Assembly (NCBI GenBank): GCA_030591305.1
Contig: JAUVBI010000131.1
Location: 1-8,454 of the forward strand
DNA: 8,454 nt
Reading direction: 5' to 3'
From: Pseudomonadota bacterium
GTDB lineage: Bacteria; Pseudomonadota; Gammaproteobacteria; Pseudomonadales; Halieaceae
The translations under genes and the position numbers were made by a program. Below are positions 1 to 6,256 of the stretch, piece by piece (position 1 is the stretch's first letter; every line of letters begins with the position of its first letter). The notes below the pieces were generated by a model. That model was given only the letters and a program-made list of their open reading frames with translations. It made no database searches and was not told the DNA's origin.

Positions 1-2
1 AG

Positions 3-377
3 GCGAAAGAAAAAGGTGGCGGTACTATATCCGGTACTATCACCACCAAACTAGTCCAGGGTGATGGTGTGGTTCAGGCAACGGTTGAGTCCTATGTCAA
101 CATGACCGGCCGTGTTGTACAGGTTGGTCGTGGAATGATAGAGGGCGTTGCCGCTGTCATTATCGGGAAATTTGTTAAAAATATTAAAAAGATACTCGAA
201 GTCCCCGAGGGAGAAGAAACTCCTGTTCAGGGTGCGCCGACAGCGGCACCGGGAGAACAGCCACCGACCCGGCTCGACGATGAAGATGATTCAATCAATG
301 TCCTGGCGGTTGTGTTTAAGGTTATCTGGACCGGTATTGTCAACTTTTTCAAGCGCTTGTTTGGCGGGGCTAAGTAG
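3..377 (+). CDS. CoxG-like SRPBCC protein, C-terminal part (5' end outside window)
   Basis: The frame is open from base 3 through the left edge, so this is the last 124 residues of a longer protein. A GTG at 69 lies within the open frame and is probably not the start. The segment KGGGTISGTITTKL, then a Gly- and Val-rich stretch ending VGRGMIEGVAAVIIGKF, resembles the C-terminal half of CoxG / carbon monoxide dehydrogenase subunit G proteins, which have the START-like SRPBCC fold. A low-complexity acidic, Pro-rich linker follows (PEGEETP to DDEDDS), then a hydrophobic stretch (INVLAVVFKVIWTGIVNFF) with a basic end (KRLFGGAK). That tail suggests a C-terminal membrane anchor, as proposed for CoxG. 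CoxG genes often sit beside molybdenum hydroxylase genes, so one may lie to the left, but this is not visible. The stop is 8 bases from the convergent stop of the next gene. The family call is fairly secure; the ligand is unknown. Confidence 0.68.
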   Translation, partial: AKEKGGGTISGTITTKLVQGDGVVQATVESYVNMTGRVVQVGRGMIEGVAAVIIGKFVKNIKKILEVPEGEETPVQGAPTAAPGEQPPTRLDDEDDSINVLAVVFKVIWTGIVNFFKRLFGGAK

Positions 378-385
378 CTTTAAAT

Positions 386-1399
386 CTACTCAATGCTATC
401 AATCAGTCCCCACTCCAGAGCTGTTGCCGCCTTGATTCTTTTTGCCGACAAGGCCCAGTAGCTCATGCGTTGGCGGCCGATACGTTTCAATATACTGACT
501 GTGCCACCCGCGCCCGGAATCAGGCCCATGGTGATTTCCGGCAGTTGAAAAAAAGTGTTCGGTGCTGCTATGACACGACCGGCGAAGGCGGGTAACTCTA
601 TACCCGAACCTATACAGGCGCTGTGCAGGTGGCATTCGACTCTATCTGACAGTGCGGCAATCAATCGGCCGACATTTCGCGTGGAGCGAATGGCGTGTGC
701 CATCGTCACATCGTCCGCCTGGCCGAATTCATGAAGGGCACCACCTGTACAAAAACAGGGGCCGCTACCACGAATGATGGTTTTGCGGATGGAGTTGTCC
801 TCAGCCTGTAGCACCAGGCCCTCAAACAAGGCATCCCTGACTTCGGTGGAGTAGGCATTATGTTGCTCCGGCCGATTGATGGTGAGTATCAAAGTGTCTT
901 TACGGCGCTGCAGCAGTATGGGGGGTTCTGTATTCTCGGGTGGTTGGGGTGGTTCCGTTCTTGTTGCCAGATAGCTTTTGAATTCTTCTCCAGCTTGTAA
1001 TGTCGCGTAGGCCAGTGATTCGGCCAGCAGTCCATCCTGTATGCTCGATTTTTCATTGTGGCGAAGCAATTGCACCAGTGTCATGGCGGTTAAAGGGTGC
1101 TGCGATACATTGTCGAACAGTTCCCGGGCCTCCTTGTGCGATGAAACCACCACATCTACACTGTCTGTTATGGCTTTATGTGCACCTTGGGGTGCTATGG
1201 CAATAACAGGGCAGGGTATGTGCGGCAATATTTTGCTCAATGGGTCGTGCTGGCGTGCGGCCACGGTACCATCGGTGGCGGACAGGTCCAGTAGGAATAG
1301 TGGATGGCCGGTTATTGGCGAGTAGCTGGTGGCAAGGTATGGTTGCTGGCACAGTCTGTCCAATTGCAGAGTTGATATTGCCTTGGCCTTGGCTTCCAT
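386..1399 (-). CDS. Two-part enoyl-CoA hydratase/isomerase (crotonase) family protein
   Basis: This is a 337-residue protein, longer than a usual 260-residue crotonase. Residues about 161-337 are a recognisable crotonase core: ILTINRPEQHNAYS (strand 1), the first oxyanion-hole segment GPCFCTGG (213-220), the second at ACIGSGIEL, and PEITMGLIPGAGGT. Both acids used by enoyl-CoA hydratases appear present, Glu268 (GIEL) and Glu288 (PEI), so hydratase activity is plausible. The core ends abruptly after WGLIDSIE, without the 60-70 residues of C-terminal helices found in normal crotonases. Residues about 25-147 are poorly conserved but read like a decayed crotonase: CPVIAIAPQGA, then SVDVVVSS, then HPLTAMTLVQLLR and ESLAYATLQAGEEFKSYL. 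A Pro-rich linker (149-160) joins the halves. The ATG at 1399 has only a weak GGA upstream. The gene is divergent from the operon at 1670, which suggests shared control and a related acyl-CoA substrate. The substrate is unknown. Confidence 0.82.
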   Translation of the reverse strand: MEAKAKAISTLQLDRLCQQPYLATSYSPITGHPLFLLDLSATDGTVAARQHDPLSKILPHIPCPVIAIAPQGAHKAITDSVDVVVSSHKEARELFDNVSQHPLTAMTLVQLLRHNEKSSIQDGLLAESLAYATLQAGEEFKSYLATRTEPPQPPENTEPPILLQRRKDTLILTINRPEQHNAYSTEVRDALFEGLVLQAEDNSIRKTIIRGSGPCFCTGGALHEFGQADDVTMAHAIRSTRNVGRLIAALSDRVECHLHSACIGSGIELPAFAGRVIAAPNTFFQLPEITMGLIPGAGGTVSILKRIGRQRMSYWALSAKRIKAATALEWGLIDSIE

Positions 1400-1494
1400 A
1401 GTTTTTTCCAGGTACTGTTGATGGGTATAAGAGGCACCAATATCTGAATCACCTTACCTGTTAAAAACCTTAAAGAGTAGTCGGGAAATGCTTT

Positions 1495-1509
1495 CTTTTT
1501 GGCAAAAAG
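1495..1509. repeat. Short perfect inverted repeat, possible operator
   Basis: CTTTTT and AAAAAG flank a 3-base centre GGC, giving a perfect 6+6 inverted repeat in the divergent intergenic region. It is A/T-rich and could occur by chance. Placement between two divergent promoters is the only support for a regulator site. Confidence 0.2.
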
Positions 1510-1582
1510 GGTCTGCTTTTACTGTCCAAAAATGAGATGTTGTAGGCCGGAATTGATGTCATGCGAAATGGTGCGGATAGAA

Positions 1583-1592
1583 AATAGCTATT
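1583..1592. repeat. 10-base palindrome AATAGCTATT, possible operator
   Basis: AATAGCTATT equals its own reverse complement and lies about 80 bases upstream of the operon start, next to the tentative -35 at 1591-1596. A regulator bound here could block the operon promoter. A 10-base palindrome is short and may be chance. Confidence 0.25.
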
Positions 1593-1669
1593 AGACTCAA
1601 TGCTTAAATAGCAGAATTATTAAGTGTGGAAGTGTAAGTCCCGTCCGTTGATAGAGTGAGGTCCAAAAA

Positions 1670-2869
1670 ATGAGCGCAGCCCTCGATGATGTGATCGTAC
1701 TGGATCTGACGGACAGCTATTTTGCTGCTCTCTCCGCCGTATTCCTGGCAGATTTTGGTGCTAAAGTAATTCGCGTGGAGAGCACTCAGGCCACGAAAGA
1801 CAGCCTTGAAGAGGGTGTCTGGAATTATGAAGCAGACCTCATTCATCGTAATAAGCAAAGTGTCGCAGTGGACTACACAAGCGAAAGAGGCCGCGAGTTA
1901 CTGTTGGAAATGGTGGCCAGGGCTGACGTGCTTGTTACTGATTGGTTGAGCGCAGATCTGCTTGGGCTGAACCTGGACTACCAGAGCGTATCAAAGAGTA
2001 ATCCAGGGTTGATTTTTGCCCGCATTTCCGGCTTTGGCCCCCAGGGCCCGGACAAGGATCTTCCCGCTATCGATGAACTGGCGGCTGCGCGTACCGGCAT
2101 GATGCCGATAGTACAGCAGCCGGGTCAGCCGCCGGTGTACACCGGTGCGGGCAAAATGCACGCGGCGGTAATGCTGGGTTTTGGCGTGGTTACTGCGCTT
2201 ATCCACCGGCAGGCTACAGGCGAGGGCCAGGAAGTGGATACGTCCCTGTTCGCGGCCAATATGTATGGTGCCAGCCTGGATTTGCAGGCCTTCCTGGCAA
2301 TAAATGAGGATGACCCCCAGCGTGATCGCTTGCTCAACCCTATTTCCCGGCTGGATGTTTCCAATCCTATTTCCGGTTCCCTATACCTCAGTGCCGATGG
2401 CCGTTGGGTAACGCTCACCATGCCTGATACCGATCGCTGGTGGCCCCTGTTGGCACCTGCTGTGGGTATTGATGTGGATGACGAGCGCTTTGACAGCCAT
2501 GAAAAACGTTGTGTCACCAATCGCCTGGCCCTGATCGAAGAACTGGAAGCGGGCTTTCAGAAGCACCCCGGGTCACATTGGCGTCAGCTGTTTTCTGAGC
2601 AGCAACTGTCTGCCGATGTGATAGAGCAGTTTGACTTTCCCGCCGATGACCCTCAGGTAAAAGTGAATCGCTATATCCTGGAACTGGATCACCCCAGCCA
2701 CGGGAAAATAAAAACCCTGGGCTTTCCCATTTATATGAGTGAGAGTCCCGCGCGGCTGGAGAGCCTGGCTCCCTGTGTTGGCCAGCATACTGAAAAAGTA
2801 TTGCATGAACTGCTGGGCTACCCGGAAGACGCCATCTACCAACTTACGGCAGAGGGCATAATTGCCTGA
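1670..2869 (+). CDS. CaiB/BaiF-family (class III CoA-transferase fold) protein lacking the catalytic Asp
   Basis: The 399-residue length is normal for the family. The N-terminal Rossmann-like segment reads VLDLTDSYFAALSAVFLADFG followed by AKVIRVES, then NKQSVAVDY, ADVLVTDW, FARISGFGPQGP, a Gly-rich PGQPPVYTGAGKMHAAVMLG and TGEGQEVDTSLFAANM. In formyl-CoA transferase and relatives the last motif carries the Asp that forms the acyl-enzyme anhydride (GQ-x6-QDA or LDA). By eye that position is Ala195 here. The His of alpha-methylacyl-CoA racemases (GHDINY) is also absent; the local sequence is AIDEL. So neither a standard transferase nor a standard racemase mechanism is evident, though CoA binding is likely. 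It is the first gene of the operon and lies 23 bases before a paralogue with the same loss, which suggests a heteromer, as in two-subunit transferases such as BbsEF or SmtAB. The ATG start has GTGAGG 8 bases upstream. Confidence 0.88.
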   Translation: MSAALDDVIVLDLTDSYFAALSAVFLADFGAKVIRVESTQATKDSLEEGVWNYEADLIHRNKQSVAVDYTSERGRELLLEMVARADVLVTDWLSADLLGLNLDYQSVSKSNPGLIFARISGFGPQGPDKDLPAIDELAAARTGMMPIVQQPGQPPVYTGAGKMHAAVMLGFGVVTALIHRQATGEGQEVDTSLFAANMYGASLDLQAFLAINEDDPQRDRLLNPISRLDVSNPISGSLYLSADGRWVTLTMPDTDRWWPLLAPAVGIDVDDERFDSHEKRCVTNRLALIEELEAGFQKHPGSHWRQLFSEQQLSADVIEQFDFPADDPQVKVNRYILELDHPSHGKIKTLGFPIYMSESPARLESLAPCVGQHTEKVLHELLGYPEDAIYQLTAEGIIA

Positions 2870-2879
2870 AATACCTGAC

Positions 2880-2886
2880 AAAGGAG
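2880..2886 (+). promoter_or_regulatory. Ribosome binding site deciding a GTG start
   Basis: AAAGGAG lies 6 bases before GTG at 2893 and is the strongest Shine-Dalgarno match nearby. It supports the GTG start, which gives the usual family N-terminus (LEGIRVIDFT). No ATG in frame is available close by. Confidence 0.7.
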
Positions 2887-2892
2887 CTTGTT

Positions 2893-4098
2893 GTGGCAAA
2901 AGCATTAGAGGGAATTCGGGTAATTGATTTTACCGTCTGGTTTCAGGGTCCTGTTTCAGCGCAGCATCTTGCAGACTTCGGTGCGGAAGTTATTAAGGTT
3001 GAAAATCCCAAGGGCGGTGACCAGGGGCGCGGTGTGCGCAGTATGAAGGCCCTGCCAATGGGTGACTGGAACCAGTATTTCCTGGTGATTAACCGCAACA
3101 AGAAAAGCATTGCCATCGATTTAAAAAAACCAGAGGGACAGGAAATTCTGTACCGCATGGTTGAAAAGTCTGATGTGTTTCTCAGTAATTTGTCTCCGGC
3201 GTTGTTGGACAAGATGAACCTGTCCTATGAAAAACTCTCACAGGTTAATCCCAGGATTATTTACGCAACCAATACTGGTTATGGCCGTTTCGGCGACGTG
3301 ACAAAGCCCTCCTTCGATATGACGGTTCAGGCCCTGACCGGGATAATGGCGCGGCTGGGTGAGCCGGGGCAGCCACCCATCTATCTGGGTATGGGTTCCG
3401 GTGATGCCTACGGCGGAATAATGTCGGCACTGGGCATTGTGATGGCCATATACCAGCGTAATAAAACGGGCAGGGGCCAATTGTTGGATGCTTCACTCTA
3501 TGGAGCCCAATTATTTATGGCCGCACCGCACTTGCAGGCTTATCTTGCTGGAAACAAAGACAGTGCTCTGCAACAGTCCCGCCGGGAAGTCGAAAATCCC
3601 CTGTGGAATATCTATCCTACCAGCGGCAAGTGGGTTTATCTGTGCGAAGAAAATACGGACGAACGATTTGCCGCCTTGTGCGTCGCCCTGGGTGAAGATC
3701 TGGCTGTGCAGAAATGCTTTGGAAGTACCGAAAGCCGAAGGGAAAATAATATTGCGCTGATCGCCGCTATTGAGGTATTAACCCTACAGAAGAGCGATGC
3801 CGAGTTGCTGGATTCTTTTGCGGCTAATAATATTGTCTCAAGCCCGATCAACAATTTTGCCGATGTGATCAAGGAAGAACAGGCGTGGCAGAATAACTAC
3901 TTTATGAAAGCCTACTGTGAAGAGGTAAAACGTGAAGTGGATGTTCGCGGTTTACCGGTGACATTGTCAAAAACCCCGGGCGAGATAAACACCCTGGGTC
4001 CACAGCTGGGGCAGGATACCGAATTGCTGATGATGGATCTGCTGGAATACCAGTGGGACGAGATTGAAGAACTTAAGGCTGTGGGAGCCATTCCCTAG
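2893..4098 (+). CDS. Second CaiB/BaiF-family protein lacking the catalytic Asp
   Basis: This 401-residue protein is a clear family member and a paralogue of the preceding gene. Shared features include LADFGAEVIKVE, NRNKKSIAIDL, PGQPPIYLGMGSG and TGRGQLLDASLYGAQL. Both continue with a similar LQAYLA or LQAFLA segment and end with LGQDTELLMMDLL or VGQHTEKVLHELL. The position of the transferase Asp (Asp169 in formyl-CoA transferase) is Gly204 by eye, and the racemase His position is Phe141 (SFDMT). An Asp at 199 (LLDAS) is the structural Asp common in this motif and not the nucleophile as I understand the family. It starts with GTG and has a good Shine-Dalgarno site. The simplest inference is that it works with its neighbour as a heteromer. 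Whether the complex transfers CoA by another acid, or only binds or rearranges a CoA ester, cannot be told. It ends 33 bases before the MenB/BadI-like gene. Confidence 0.88.
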   Translation: MAKALEGIRVIDFTVWFQGPVSAQHLADFGAEVIKVENPKGGDQGRGVRSMKALPMGDWNQYFLVINRNKKSIAIDLKKPEGQEILYRMVEKSDVFLSNLSPALLDKMNLSYEKLSQVNPRIIYATNTGYGRFGDVTKPSFDMTVQALTGIMARLGEPGQPPIYLGMGSGDAYGGIMSALGIVMAIYQRNKTGRGQLLDASLYGAQLFMAAPHLQAYLAGNKDSALQQSRREVENPLWNIYPTSGKWVYLCEENTDERFAALCVALGEDLAVQKCFGSTESRRENNIALIAAIEVLTLQKSDAELLDSFAANNIVSSPINNFADVIKEEQAWQNNYFMKAYCEEVKREVDVRGLPVTLSKTPGEINTLGPQLGQDTELLMMDLLEYQWDEIEELKAVGAIP

Positions 4099-4131
4099 GC
4101 AAGAAGACCCCATATACACAAAGGAAGAAAA

Positions 4132-5031
4132 ATGAACTGGACTAATTGGGAATCAGTACAAGGCGACGGCCTCGACAATTTCGAAGAGATCCTCTTTGAA
4201 AAAAAAATGCACCTGGAACTCGGAGGTGGAATTGCCCGTATCTCCCTCAACAAGCCGGAAAAAATGAACACCCTCACATTGGCGACAGTGGATGAGATGT
4301 TCCGTGCTTTTTACGATGCGAACCACGACCCGGCCATTGGCGTAATCATTATTGCGGCAAAAGGCAAACACTTTGGTGCCGGTGGCGATGTTGACTGGGA
4401 GCGCTGGGGGCTGCGCGAAGCTTTCTATAACCGCTATCCACACAACCGTTTGATGCGCATGTCGCGCAAGCCCATTATCGCCCAGGTTCAGGGTTATTGT
4501 ATTGCGGGTCACAATCATATGGCCTATTGCTGCGATTTCACTATTGCAGCAGAGAATGCCATCTTCGGGCAGGCGGGGCCTAAAGTGAGCTCACCGGCCG
4601 ATGGTTTTTTTGTGCCCTACCTGACCAAGGTTGTAGGTGCCAAGAAAGCGCGTGAGATGTGGATGCTGTGCCGTAAATACCCGGCCCATGAAGCGAAGGC
4701 GATGGGCCTGGTCAACACGGTTGTCCCCCTGGAGCAACTGGAGGCGGAAGTCGATCAGTGGTGCGAGGAAATGCTTTCAAAAAGCCCCGGTTGTCTCGAG
4801 GTGCTCAAGGCCTCTTTTGACCAGGAGATGGACGGCTATCTGGAGTCTGGTATTACTTCTGCGGCAATATATCCCGACTGGTTTGATATGCCGGAAGGAA
4901 AGGAGGGTGGTGATGCCTTTGTTAATAAACGTACACCGAAGTTCTGGGATATTCGTAAACGAGAGGCTGAAATGCGCGAGCAGTTATTGGCGGAGTATGA
5001 CGCTGAGTTTGAAAAAGACAAAAAGTCGTAG
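4132..5031 (+). CDS. MenB/BadI-type crotonase, likely C-C bond forming or ring-cleaving
   Basis: This 299-residue protein has strong motif similarity to 1,4-dihydroxy-2-naphthoyl-CoA synthase (MenB) and 2-ketocyclohexanecarboxyl-CoA hydrolase (BadI): FEEILFEK near the N-terminus, IAAENAIFGQAGPKV (138-152), VVGAKKAREMW, GLVNTVVPLEQLEAEV (192-207) and GKEGGDAFVNKRTPKF (256-271). As in MenB, the hydratase acids are absent: His129 and Gly149 sit where Glu144 and Glu164 of enoyl-CoA hydratase would be. In the active-site loop, MenB has a Ser-x-Asp-Gly pattern; here it is SSPADG, with Ala at the expected Asp and an Asp one place later, so the chemistry or substrate may differ. Residues 272-299 form a highly charged, probably helical tail. 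The ATG at 4132 follows AAGGAAG (4121-4127) and preserves the family N-terminus, so Met26 is not the start. No menaquinone genes are nearby, so a Dieckmann or retro-Dieckmann step in catabolism is the better inference. Confidence 0.85.
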   Translation: MNWTNWESVQGDGLDNFEEILFEKKMHLELGGGIARISLNKPEKMNTLTLATVDEMFRAFYDANHDPAIGVIIIAAKGKHFGAGGDVDWERWGLREAFYNRYPHNRLMRMSRKPIIAQVQGYCIAGHNHMAYCCDFTIAAENAIFGQAGPKVSSPADGFFVPYLTKVVGAKKAREMWMLCRKYPAHEAKAMGLVNTVVPLEQLEAEVDQWCEEMLSKSPGCLEVLKASFDQEMDGYLESGITSAAIYPDWFDMPEGKEGGDAFVNKRTPKFWDIRKREAEMREQLLAEYDAEFEKDKKS

Positions 5032-5055
5032 GGTCGAATTTAATCGACTATACAT

Positions 5056-5060
5056 AAGGA
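5056..5060 (+). promoter_or_regulatory. Ribosome binding site deciding a GTG start
   Basis: AAGGA lies 7 bases before the GTG at 5068. A nearby ATG at 5064 is in another frame and meets a stop after six codons, so GTG is the credible start of the thiolase-fold gene. Confidence 0.6.
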
Positions 5061-5067
5061 ATAATGA

Positions 5068-6240
5068 GTGACAAAGGTGCTTAGAGACAGAGCTTGTATT
5101 GTAGGAATTGGCGAGACGGGCTACTGCCGCAAGCCGGGTTCCGGAATGACTGAGGAGCGTCTTCAACTTAAGGCCTCGATTGCCGCCCTGGCGGATGCAG
5201 GTCTCAAGGGAAAAGACATAGACGGAATTTTGGCTTTCCCCAACCTTGGAAAGTCCGAGGTTTTTGCCGCCAGCCTTGGCAGCGAGAATCTTCGTTTTGC
5301 CGCAACAATCCATATGGGTGGCGCCTCCCCCGTGGCCTCGCTGAGAATGGCCGCAATGGCGGTGGATTGTGGTGCGGCAAACCATGTGCTGATTCTCGGT
5401 GGTTGGAACGGTTTTTCCGGGGCCCGTGTGCGCCAGACTGTTACCACAGACAAGAATTCCATACCCGGTGGTGCAATAGCCTGGGATTACTATATGCCCC
5501 AGGGCCTGACGGTTCCTCCCCAGTGGTATGCCCTGATGTGTCGTCGCCACATGCACGAATATGGCACCACGCATGAGCAAATGGGCGCTGTAGCGGTGGC
5601 AATGCGCAAGCATGCACAGTTCAACCCCGGGGCATTGATGTACGGTAAGCCGCTGACGATAGAACAGTATATGGCCTCTCCCATGCTGGCCGACCCCTAC
5701 CGCGTGAATGACTGCTGCCTGGAAACCGATGGTGGCGCTGCATTTATAGTCACCACTGCAGAGCGTGCACAGGACCTGGGCAAGGCGCCCATCTATATTA
5801 TGGGTGCCGCTTCCGGACAGCCCTACCCGGCGGATGAATTTACTACCCGCAAGGATTTTCACCAGACGGGGCTGACCATTGCCGCACCGGAAGCCTTCCG
5901 GATGGCGGGCGTCACGGCACAGGACATCGATTTTGCCCAGATATACGATTGCTTTACCTTCGAGGTGATTCAGCAACTGGAGGAGGCGGGTTTCTGCAAG
6001 CGGGGCGAAGGTGGCTCCTTTGTAGAAAATGGCGGTATTGAACTTGGGGGGCATCTCCCGGTAAATACATCGGGCGGCCTGTTGTCTGAAGCACACTCCC
6101 TTGGCCTGGGCCATATTGTTGAAGCGGTCAAACAGTTGCGCGGTGACGCCGGCGAGCGCCAGATTGTCGATGCACAATTGGGAGTGGTAACGGGTTGGGG
6201 CGATTTCGGTGATGGCAGTATAGCCATCTTGCGTAAATAA
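5068..6240 (+). CDS. Thiolase-fold protein without thiolase cysteines, SCP2/Ltp2-like, possible acyl-CoA aldolase
   Basis: This 390-residue protein has the two-half thiolase layout: VGIGETGY near the start, a core ending HVLILGGWNGFSG, DCCLETDGGAA (215-224), IYDCFTFEV (292-300), NTSGGLLSEAHSLGLGH (333-349) and VVTGWGDFGDGS (373-384). The nucleophilic Cys of thiolases (VCGSG-type motif) is replaced in HMGGAS (82-87), and the second Cys (CIGGG-type) is replaced in TGWGDF. His343 matches the GHP histidine. Tyr293 occupies the Asn position of the NEAF motif. Loss of both cysteines with a Tyr in this motif fits steroid side-chain aldolases such as Ltp2, where tyrosines are catalytic, better than true thiolases. 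The next gene encodes a DUF35 protein, the usual partner of such enzymes, and the two probably form a complex. A retro-aldol cleavage of a beta-hydroxyacyl-CoA is therefore likely; the substrate is not identifiable. The GTG start has AAGGA upstream. Confidence 0.85.
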   Translation: MTKVLRDRACIVGIGETGYCRKPGSGMTEERLQLKASIAALADAGLKGKDIDGILAFPNLGKSEVFAASLGSENLRFAATIHMGGASPVASLRMAAMAVDCGAANHVLILGGWNGFSGARVRQTVTTDKNSIPGGAIAWDYYMPQGLTVPPQWYALMCRRHMHEYGTTHEQMGAVAVAMRKHAQFNPGALMYGKPLTIEQYMASPMLADPYRVNDCCLETDGGAAFIVTTAERAQDLGKAPIYIMGAASGQPYPADEFTTRKDFHQTGLTIAAPEAFRMAGVTAQDIDFAQIYDCFTFEVIQQLEEAGFCKRGEGGSFVENGGIELGGHLPVNTSGGLLSEAHSLGLGHIVEAVKQLRGDAGERQIVDAQLGVVTGWGDFGDGSIAILRK

Positions 6241-6249
6241 AAGGGGGGA
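6241..6249 (+). promoter_or_regulatory. G-rich ribosome binding site before the DUF35 gene
   Basis: AAGGGGGGA, with six consecutive G, begins just after the stop of the thiolase-fold gene and ends 7 bases before the ATG at 6257. The short gap and strong purine tract favour coupled translation of the two likely partner subunits. Confidence 0.55.
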
Positions 6250-6256
6250 TAGATTA

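Larger units (their letters stand above)
1400..1669. promoter_or_regulatory. Divergent intergenic control region
   Basis: These 270 bases separate the minus-strand crotonase from the plus-strand operon and contain no credible gene. An 84-codon minus-strand frame (1604-1858) mostly overlaps the first operon gene and is rejected. The region is locally AT-rich and must hold promoters for both directions. A possible but weak plus-strand promoter is TTAGAC at 1591-1596 with AATTAT at 1615-1620 (18-base spacing). The operon start at 1670 is served by GTGAGG at 1656-1661. Two short inverted repeats (1495-1509 and 1583-1592) could be operators. No riboswitch or attenuator fold was recognised. That the region is regulatory follows from gene orientation; the exact elements are guesses. 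Confidence 0.5.

Noticed and set aside
378..400. Frameshift or truncation by sequencing error at the end of the minus-strand crotonase
   Set aside because: Beyond the stop the minus strand is simply the complement of the convergent CoxG-like gene, with no leftover crotonase sequence, so the short end looks genuine.
366..400. Bidirectional terminator between the convergent genes
   Set aside because: Only 8 bases separate the stops and no GC-rich hairpin with a T-run is visible.
1670..4098. Identification of the tandem CaiB proteins as alpha-methylacyl-CoA racemases
   Set aside because: The GHDINY-type His is not present (AIDEL and SFDMT instead), and the acid in the GQ motif is also lost.
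4132..5031. Naming the crotonase menB of menaquinone synthesis
   Set aside because: There are no other men genes, and the active-site loop differs from MenB; the context is acyl-CoA catabolism.
4637..5071. Plus-strand open frame of 144 codons inside the MenB/BadI-like gene
   Set aside because: It is Arg- and Ser-rich out-of-frame translation of a gene with clear motifs.
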